DNA from: Flavobacterium psychrophilum
GTDB taxonomy: Bacteria > Bacteroidota > Bacteroidia > Flavobacteriales > Flavobacteriaceae
Assembly (NCBI GenBank): GCA_945866505.1
Contig: CAMBHH010000046.1
Span: 1-19,608 of the forward strand
Length of the DNA stretch: 19,608 bases
Direction of reading: 5' to 3'
The notes beneath the pieces were generated by a model. The model did no database searches, was not told the DNA's origin, and saw nothing but the letters and a program-made list of their open reading frames with translations. Of the stretch, positions 1 through 6,874 are shown piece by piece (within the stretch, counting starts at the first letter, position 1; the number at the start of each line of letters is the position of its first letter). A program made the translations under genes and the position numbers.

Positions 1-3000
1 TTAACATTAACCACAAGTGGTGGATGTGCTTCAGTACAATCAACCAAAACAATAACGGTAACTGCATTTCCAACCATAACCGCAACAACTCCAGCAGCTA
101 GATGCGGAACAGGAACAGTAACTTTAGGAGCTACTGCAAGTGCAGGAACCATTAATTGGTATGCAGCAGCAACAGCTGGCTCAAGTTTAGGATCAGGTAC
201 ATCATTCATCACGCCAAGCATTAATGCAACTACTATTTATTATGTAGATGCAACCGATAACGGATGTACAACAGCAACAAGAACAGCAGTAACCGCAACA
301 GTCAGTGTATCTCCAACGATAACCGCAACAACTCCAGCAGCTAGATGCGGAACAGGAACAGTAACTTTAGGAGCTACTGCAAGTACAGGCACAATCAATT
401 GGTACGCAGCACCAACAGGTGGCTCAAGTTTAGGAACAGGTACATCATTCACCACTCCAAGCATTAGTGCAACTACTATTTATTATGTAGATGCAACCGA
501 TAACGGATGTACAACATCAACCAGAACAGCAGTAACCGCAACAGTCAGTGTATCTCCAACGATAGGTTTATCGGAATCAAGTGTTTGTGTTGGTTCTAAT
601 ATTACAGCAAATAGAGAATGGACTCCAGCTAATCTAGGAGCGTCTCTAGCTTTATGGTTAGATGCATCAGATGCAACAACTGTAACACAAAGTGGTGGCT
701 TGGTTAGCCAGTGGAATGACAAAAGTGGAAATTCACGTCATGCAACTCAGGCTACAGGTACTAATATGGCCACATATATACCAAACGGTATGAACAGTAA
801 AAATGTAATTAATTTTGATGGAACAACAGATTTTTTTAATATCAATTTGGATTTTTTAGCCAATACATCCCATTCATCATTTATTTTAACTAAGGTAACT
901 GCTTTCTCTAACATATACGGAGCAGCAAATGGTGGTTTAGGATCAGCAAGTTTACATATAGGAATGTTAAATTCATCATCCTATAGAGTTAATTACTGGG
1001 GTAATGATTTTGGACCAAATATATCAGCTAATTTTAAATCAGGACAGGGTAATGTTTTAAATTATATCTGGATACCAGGAGGAAATAAACAAGTATTTGC
1101 AAATGGGGTATCTGAGGGAACTAGCCCAGGTGCTGGAACTCCTATTGCTATGTCTGGTGGAGGGAGAATTTCAAATATTGTAGGTCAAGGTCATTTTGGT
1201 GGAGACATATCTGAAATTATAATGTTAACAACTGTGCCAAGTACCGCCGACCGAGAAAAACTAGAAGGCTATCTAGCCCACAAATGGGGACTTACCGCTA
1301 ACCTGCCAAGTGGCCATCCTTACAAAACTCTACCACCTACGTCAAGCACTGGATCTTGGGTAAGTAATAATACCGCTGTGGCAACTATAAATAATTCAGG
1401 TGTAATAACAGGAGTTACAGCTGGTTCGGCTACTTTTACATATACCAATGAAAGTGGTTGTTCTTCAACTACCAATGCGGTTACCGTAAATGAAATACCA
1501 ACCATAACCGCAACAACTCCAGCATCCAGATGCGAAACAGGAACATTAACTTTGGGAACTACTGCAAGTGCAGGAACCATTAATTGGTATGCAGCAGCAA
1601 CAGGTGGCACAAGTTTAGGATCAGGTACATCATTCACCACGCCAAGCATTAGTGCAACTACTAATTATTATGTAGATGCAACTAATAATGGTTGTACTAC
1701 AGGATCAAGAACAGCAGTATCTGCAACAGTAAATCCAATACAGCCAACACCAACAGCAGGAATGGTTACGCAACCTACCTGTGCTGTTGCCACCGGCTTC
1801 TTCCAAATAACAGCTTACGACAATACTAAAACGTATAATTTCAATCCATCATCGGGAGTTAGTATCTCGCCAACAGGATTGGTGACTGCTAGTGCCGGAA
1901 GCTACACTTTTACTGTAACAAATGCAGGTACAGGAGGCTGCACTTCTTCGTCTTCCTCTAGTGTAGTTGTTAATGCACAACCGTCTACCCCTGCTGCGCC
2001 AGCTGTAGGAGCAGTGACACAGCCTACATGTGCATCTTCTACAGGTACTTTCCAAATCACGGGTTACAATAATGCAAGAGTATACAATTTTACGCCCGCT
2101 GTACTAAATATTTCAGCAACTGGATTGGTGACTGCCAATGCAGGTACATATACTTTTACTGTAGATAATGCAGCAGGTTGTACTTCGCCTACATCGTCTA
2201 GCATAGTTGTCAATGCACAACCGTCTACTCCAACTGCGCCAGCTGTAGGAGCAGTAACACAGCCCACATGTGCATCGGCTAGCGGTACATTTCAAATAGC
2301 ATCTTACGATAATAGTAGAACATATACTTTCAGTCCAGCTGTGGTTAGTATATCAGCAACTGGATTGGTGACTGCCAATGCAGGTACCTATACTTTTACT
2401 GTAGATAATGCAGCAGGTTGTACTTCACCTGCATCGTCTAGTATAGTTGTCAACGCACAACCGTCTACTCCAACTCCACCATCAGTGGGAGTGGTAACAC
2501 AGCCAACTTGCGCATCATCCGCTGGTACTTTCCAAATAGCATCTTACGATAATATTAGAACTTATACTTTCACTCCTAGTGTAGTGAGTATTTCATCAAC
2601 TGGATTGGTGACCGCCAACGTAGGAACTTATACCTTTACAGAGGACAACGCTGCTGGATGCACTTCACTTGCATCGTCTAGTATAGTTGTTAATGCACAA
2701 CCTGTTACTCCAGCTGCACCGTCAGTAGGAGCGATAGCACAACCAACTTGCAGTGTAACCGTAGGTACGTTCCAAATAGCATCTTACGATAATATTAGAA
2801 CTTATACTTTCACTCCTAGTGTAGTGAGTATTTCATCAACTGGATTGGTGACTGCCAACGCAGGTACTTATACCTTTACAGTAGACAACGCAGCAGGATG
2901 CACTTCACTTGCATCGTCTAGTATAGTTGTAAATGCACAACCGGTTACTCCCGCTGGACCTTCAGTAGGAGCGCTAGTACAACCAACTTGCAGTGTATCC

Positions 3001-5379
3001 ATAGGTACGTTCCAAATTGCATCTTACGATAATACTAGAAATTATACTTTCACTCCTAGTGTAGTGAGTATTTCATCAACTGGATTGGTGACTGCCAATA
3101 CAGGTACTTATATCTTTACAGTAGACAGCGCAGCAGGATGCACTTCATTTGCATCGTCTAGTATAGTTGTAAATGCACAACCGGTTACTCCCGCTGCACC
3201 GTCAGTAGGAGCGATAACACAACCAACATGCGCTTCAGCTACAGGTACTTTCCAAATCACGGATTATGATGGTACTTATACATATAATTTCACTCCAGCT
3301 GTGGTGAGTATTTCAGCAATAGGTTTGGTAACAGCTAATGCAGGAATTTATACTTTTAGCGTAACTAACACGGTATCGGGTTGCACATCTGTGGCATCAG
3401 CAAACATAATTGTAAACGTACAGCCGTCAGCTCCCGCAGCCCCACAGGCAGGAACTGTAACACAACCTACGGCTAGCCAAGCCATAGGTACTTTCCAAAT
3501 CAACGCTTTCGATTCAAGTAGAACTTACAATTTCACTCCAAGTGTAGTGAGTATCTCAGCGACTGGATTGGTAACAGCGAATGCAGGAACCTATACCTTT
3601 ACAGTAGATAACGCTGCGGGTTGCTTTTCAGCAGACTCAATGCCTGTAACCGTTATATCATTCAATGTTAATTCTGGTAATGGCGGTGGTGTGGAAAGTG
3701 AAAGTTTAGGTGATATTATGTCTAAGCAATATGTGTCCCGTAAAAAAAGCAGTGTACCCACCGAGTTTGTGACAAGCACAGCAGCAAAGTTTATCAAAGA
3801 AGCCTTGGTTAAAGAATCAAGCTCTTCTAGAATTGGAAAGAGTGATTTGAAAATGCTGCAGATGTTTCCATCAAATCTTCAAGATGGAGATGTTGCGGTC
3901 ATTTCTTCACCTACTGATATTTTAGACTATACCATTGCACAAGAAGTATTGAGTGTGGATTTCTCGGTTAAAGGTGCTACAAAAGCAGTAGTTTTGGGAG
4001 TTCGAACAAAAGATAAAGTATACAATCACACTAAAGCGTCATGCGATAGACTAAGAAGTGCCGAAATATTGAATGTTAAAACAATTAAAATTGGAGGTTA
4101 TAACTTCTTGATACAAGCTATAAAGCAACGAAATGCAGTCGTAGAATATGCAGTTTCATTTGCTGTTGGTAAAAATGAAAGCGATTCTTTTTACACCTTG
4201 CAAAGCAATTGGTATGTGAAAGAGTATGGCGTCGCTAAAGATGTATTTAACTTTCAAGTATGGGCTACTACTCCAAGTCAAACAACTAAGTTGGTAAACG
4301 ACATTTTAAATAATTTGAATGCATCTATTCCACTTAATCAGACAGAAATTCAAAAAGTTCCGAAAACATTTGTTTCGAAAGTTACTAGAGAGGGATCGGA
4401 TCTTGTTCTGAAACTTAAAAGTGTAAAAAAACAACAAGATGTTGAAATTACGATGGATCAAAATTACAGCGAAACCAATGGTTATGTCGAAAGATATAAT
4501 CGTCTGAAATCGGAGTTTGACCAAACTTTACGTATAAAAGTTGGCGATTCTTATGAGTTTGATGGTTTAGTAAAAGTAGATGGTAATGTTCAGGATGCTT
4601 TCTATCACGCCGATGGTAACTGGGGGTTAGATTATGATCCAAAATACACCCAAATTAATAATTACAGAGTTTCGAATAATTTAGATAGAATTGGTGCCGA
4701 CGATGAGATGTTGATTAATAGGGATGTTCATTTGGAAGTATTCAGTGAAAATGACTATGCAACTTTATATAAATCTTTGCTTCCTGCCCAACTTCCTGCA
4801 GATTATAATGAGTATAAATATGTATCCTTTAAAGCAAAAGGAAGCGGATTGATGGAATTAGGATTAATCAAATCTTCTGTTGAAAATTGGAAACACCAAT
4901 ACAAAGCAATGATTAATATCGGTGAAGAAGAACAAACATATTATGTTCCTTTCAAGTTTTTTACCTCTTCAAAATCAACTGAAAAAATTAATGCAAATGA
5001 TTTAACAATGTTAACTTTCACCTTTTTGCCTGTTGAAGCGAAAACAAAAAACTTAGATTTGACAATTAGCGATGTGAAATTCACTAAAAGAGCTCCAGAA
5101 GGATACCAGAATTTATTACCTACTTTGAAAAATCAATTCATTGCGTATCCAAATCCATCAGTAGAAAATGTGAAATGTGTATTGTTTAGTGATGTTACTA
5201 CCACTGCAACTGTCTCGCTATATGATATTTCAGGAAAAACTGTTTACAGCTCAGAAGTAAAGCTGAACGAAGGTAAAAACGAATTGGATTTTAATTTTAA
5301 TGTACCAAAAGGAGTTATGTTTCTATCTATAAAAAATGGAAAAACTAATTTTGGGACATCAAAAATTAGTTTTCAGTAA
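1..5379 (+). CDS. Giant T9SS-secreted adhesin-like repeat protein (5' end outside window)
   Basis: The frame is open from the first base, so the ATG at 700 is internal and 1792 C-terminal residues are visible. In window numbering the order is: end of an Ig-like domain (1-23); two Ig-like units of 81 residues (24-185) of the type associated with CHU gliding proteins; the start of a bacterial Ig-like domain (186-205); a LamG/concanavalin-like module (about 206-445) with the motifs LALWLDASD, QWNDKSGN and YLAHKWGL; the rest of the Ig-like (BIG2-like) domain (about 449-499); a third 81-residue unit (500-580); eight units of about 80 residues (581-1220), seven with a Cys pair (PTC and GCTS); an unrecognised region (1221-1710); and a type A T9SS sorting tail beginning near YPNPS at 1716. 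By family knowledge such proteins cross the outer membrane through T9SS and are attached to or released from the surface. Adhesion or glycan binding is inferred from architecture only. Confidence 0.9.
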   Translation, partial: LTLTTSGGCASVQSTKTITVTAFPTITATTPAARCGTGTVTLGATASAGTINWYAAATAGSSLGSGTSFITPSINATTIYYVDATDNGCTTATRTAVTATVSVSPTITATTPAARCGTGTVTLGATASTGTINWYAAPTGGSSLGTGTSFTTPSISATTIYYVDATDNGCTTSTRTAVTATVSVSPTIGLSESSVCVGSNITANREWTPANLGASLALWLDASDATTVTQSGGLVSQWNDKSGNSRHATQATGTNMATYIPNGMNSKNVINFDGTTDFFNINLDFLANTSHSSFILTKVTAFSNIYGAANGGLGSASLHIGMLNSSSYRVNYWGNDFGPNISANFKSGQGNVLNYIWIPGGNKQVFANGVSEGTSPGAGTPIAMSGGGRISNIVGQGHFGGDISEIIMLTTVPSTADREKLEGYLAHKWGLTANLPSGHPYKTLPPTSSTGSWVSNNTAVATINNSGVITGVTAGSATFTYTNESGCSSTTNAVTVNEIPTITATTPASRCETGTLTLGTTASAGTINWYAAATGGTSLGSGTSFTTPSISATTNYYVDATNNGCTTGSRTAVSATVNPIQPTPTAGMVTQPTCAVATGFFQITAYDNTKTYNFNPSSGVSISPTGLVTASAGSYTFTVTNAGTGGCTSSSSSSVVVNAQPSTPAAPAVGAVTQPTCASSTGTFQITGYNNARVYNFTPAVLNISATGLVTANAGTYTFTVDNAAGCTSPTSSSIVVNAQPSTPTAPAVGAVTQPTCASASGTFQIASYDNSRTYTFSPAVVSISATGLVTANAGTYTFTVDNAAGCTSPASSSIVVNAQPSTPTPPSVGVVTQPTCASSAGTFQIASYDNIRTYTFTPSVVSISSTGLVTANVGTYTFTEDNAAGCTSLASSSIVVNAQPVTPAAPSVGAIAQPTCSVTVGTFQIASYDNIRTYTFTPSVVSISSTGLVTANAGTYTFTVDNAAGCTSLASSSIVVNAQPVTPAGPSVGALVQPTCSVSIGTFQIASYDNTRNYTFTPSVVSISSTGLVTANTGTYIFTVDSAAGCTSFASSSIVVNAQPVTPAAPSVGAITQPTCASATGTFQITDYDGTYTYNFTPAVVSISAIGLVTANAGIYTFSVTNTVSGCTSVASANIIVNVQPSAPAAPQAGTVTQPTASQAIGTFQINAFDSSRTYNFTPSVVSISATGLVTANAGTYTFTVDNAAGCFSADSMPVTVISFNVNSGNGGGVESESLGDIMSKQYVSRKKSSVPTEFVTSTAAKFIKEALVKESSSSRIGKSDLKMLQMFPSNLQDGDVAVISSPTDILDYTIAQEVLSVDFSVKGATKAVVLGVRTKDKVYNHTKASCDRLRSAEILNVKTIKIGGYNFLIQAIKQRNAVVEYAVSFAVGKNESDSFYTLQSNWYVKEYGVAKDVFNFQVWATTPSQTTKLVNDILNNLNASIPLNQTEIQKVPKTFVSKVTREGSDLVLKLKSVKKQQDVEITMDQNYSETNGYVERYNRLKSEFDQTLRIKVGDSYEFDGLVKVDGNVQDAFYHADGNWGLDYDPKYTQINNYRVSNNLDRIGADDEMLINRDVHLEVFSENDYATLYKSLLPAQLPADYNEYKYVSFKAKGSGLMELGLIKSSVENWKHQYKAMINIGEEEQTYYVPFKFFTSSKSTEKINANDLTMLTFTFLPVEAKTKNLDLTISDVKFTKRAPEGYQNLLPTLKNQFIAYPNPSVENVKCVLFSDVTTTATVSLYDISGKTVYSSEVKLNEGKNELDFNFNVPKGVMFLSIKNGKTNFGTSKISFQ
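70..555 (+). repeat. Two tandem 243-bp Ig-like coding repeats (third copy at 1498-1740)
   Basis: Units 70-312 and 313-555 are each exactly 243 bp and almost identical over long stretches. Each encodes a Pro-Thr-Ile start, an RCGTGT Cys motif, the segment TINWYAA, and a closing YYVDATDNGCTT. A third, more diverged 243-bp copy lies at 1498-1740, beyond the LamG-like insert. Each unit carries two cysteines that could form an intradomain disulfide (inference). Confidence 0.85.
1741..3660 (+). repeat. Eight tandem coding repeats of about 240 bp
   Basis: Taking the Gln codon before Pro-Ser/Val-Thr-Pro as the boundary, the units start at 1741, 1978, 2218, 2458, 2698, 2938, 3178 and 3421. Five successive units are exactly 240 bp, the first is 237 bp and the seventh 243 bp. 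The shared protein pattern is QP..P.AP.VG..TQPTC, FQI..YD, YTF.P.VVSIS.TGLVTAN, GTYTFTVDNAAGCTS. Units 4 and 5 share about 83 identical bases (2530-2612 and 2770-2852), which points to recent duplication or gene conversion. Confidence 0.9.
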
Positions 5380-5402
5380 AATAAATTGATTTAAAAATGT
5401 TT

Positions 5403-5431
5403 AAACCAGCAAAAAAAATGCTGGTTTTTTT
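5403..5431 (+). terminator. Intrinsic terminator of the adhesin gene
   Basis: An 8-bp perfect stem, AAACCAGC (5403-5410) with GCTGGTTT (5420-5427), encloses a 9-base A-rich loop and runs into further T residues. It begins 24 bases after the adhesin stop codon. Confidence 0.8.
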
Positions 5432-5447
5432 AATTAGATTTATAATG

Positions 5448-5489
5448 CAGAGAAACCCTGAAAGTATACACTTTTGGGGCTTTCTGCTG
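5448..5489. terminator. Long imperfect hairpin between convergent genes, possible terminator
   Basis: AGAAA (5451-5455) pairs with TTTCT (5481-5485). Inside it, CCCTGAAAGT (5456-5465) pairs with ACTTTTGGGG (5470-5479) using two G-T pairs, around a 4-base loop, with one bulged C. It sits between the adhesin terminator and the end of the opposing barrel frame, so it could end minus-strand transcription. There is no clean T tract, so this is uncertain. Confidence 0.4.
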
Positions 5490-5551
5490 TTAGTTGATGA
5501 CAATTGCAGCCTAAAAAATAGGTAGAAATGTATAATTGCAGTATTACAAAT

Positions 5552-6874
5552 CTAAAATCCGTACCCTAAACCAAAGGTAATTCTGGCTCGGTCATCAACA
5601 CTTTTGAAGTAGGTAATTCTTCCAGTAACAACGTTTAATCCATTAATCCATATTCCGCCACCAAGGGATTGATGCAATTTTTGGGAATTTTCTCCATTGA
5701 GCCAAACCCTTCCATAATCAAAACCACCCAAGATTCCATAAGACATTGGTACGATGCTTCTTTTTATTTTTCCGATATTCCAGCGTAAATCAGTGCTTTG
5801 ATAGAATGAAGCTTTCCCTAAGAATCGTTCGTTTCTGAAACCTCTTAAATCATAATCACCACCCAAAGTGGCACCTTGATAAAATTCGAAATTATCATTA
5901 AAAAGCACTTTTGTTTTTAGAATGGTGGCTAAAACAAACTGTCCTTTTGAATCAATTTTATGGTTAAAATTAATTTTGGCATCCAAGGTTGGGAAATTGT
6001 TTTTCGTTTCTCCAACATTCAGCTTCCAACTGCCCACCACTGAAAAGCCAAATCCCATTGTAGGAAGCGATGGAACATCATAATTCTCGAAGCTATATTT
6101 TAGAGATGCTCCCACATAGTGTTGGCTGTCAAAAACAGTTGGGTTTACGACTCCAGGAATATTGATAAAGCGGTCACTGGTTTCTTCTACTATTATTTTC
6201 TCGTAAAGTGCGGCAAAATTAATTTCGCTGCCATAACGTCCTACTTTTTTGATCGATGGTGATGCTGTCAAAGTTCGCAAACGAACTCTATTGTAATTCA
6301 TTCCATTACGTTTATCTTCATTTATGGTTTCATTTCCAAAGCCAAAATAATTAATGGTGAAATTAGGACTTGTAAAACGCGACTCTAATCCAAAATCCCA
6401 TTTGCCAATAACTTTCGGAAAATAACCCTTATACCTAAACTCATAACCGCTGGTTGCAAATAAATAATACGCTTCGAATACGTGTTTCTGCGTGTAGGGA
6501 TATTGATGGAATTTGTTTGAGATGTAGTTTGAAATAAAGCCTAATTTCACTCCATCATCCGGATTGTAACCACCAAATGGAATTGTTGAAAGGTCACTAT
6601 ATTTTACCTTTTTATAGTCGTAAAAATTGGGTTCATAATCATCAGTCAAAACGGTTTTCGTCTTTGAATCCAAAGAGTAATTGTTCGGTTTTGATTTATA
6701 ATCATAAATTTTTATATTTTTTCCATTTTCCACAGTATAAGAATCGTTGTTTTGGCCACCAATCAAACGAATCATTATTTGGGATTGAGCGAATCCTTTC
6801 ACCTCAAATACATCGTCGTCGTCTAAACCATAAATCCAAATATTTTTGGTTTTATCTGCAGTGAAATTTTTGGT
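5552..6874 (-). pseudogene. C-terminal outer-membrane beta-barrel part of the metallophosphoesterase, detached by an in-frame stop
   Basis: This is the continuation, in the same reading frame, of the metallophosphoesterase gene upstream. Translation beyond the TAA at 6877-6875 gives a run containing NIWIYGLDDDDVFEVKG and then QIMIRLIGGQNND, which reads as normal protein and not as chance sequence. About 400 residues follow with alternating hydrophobic and polar stretches rich in Tyr, Phe, Gly and Asn, ending in GLGYGF with a terminal Phe, the usual signature of an outer-membrane beta-barrel of the BamA/surface-antigen kind. The first possible start after the stop is a GTG at 6802, but it lies inside the conserved-looking stretch and has no spaced ribosome site, so independent translation is doubtful. 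Without an N-terminal signal peptide the fragment could not be exported. A base-calling error or true gene decay are both possible. Confidence 0.7.

Noticed and set aside
240..722. Minus-strand open frames inside the adhesin repeats
   Set aside because: They repeat with the same period as the plus-strand units and give Val/Ala-rich low-complexity products, as expected from the antisense of Thr/Ala-rich repeats.
700..5379. ATG at 700 as the start of the adhesin gene
   Set aside because: The frame is open from base 1 with homologous Ig-like units upstream, and the ATG falls inside the LamG-like module, so it is internal.
3700..5379. Adhesin as part of a toxin or contact-dependent inhibition system
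   Set aside because: No toxin domain at the C-terminus, no immunity gene downstream; the C-terminus is a T9SS sorting tail.
5552..6802. GTG at 6802 as a true start of an independent barrel gene
   Set aside because: Conserved-looking protein sequence continues upstream in the same frame to the TAA, there is no signal peptide after the GTG and no spaced ribosome site.
6577..6864. Plus-strand frame of 95 codons opposite the barrel domain
   Set aside because: It lies antisense to a clear coding frame, and its product rich in His, Phe and Ser has no family features.
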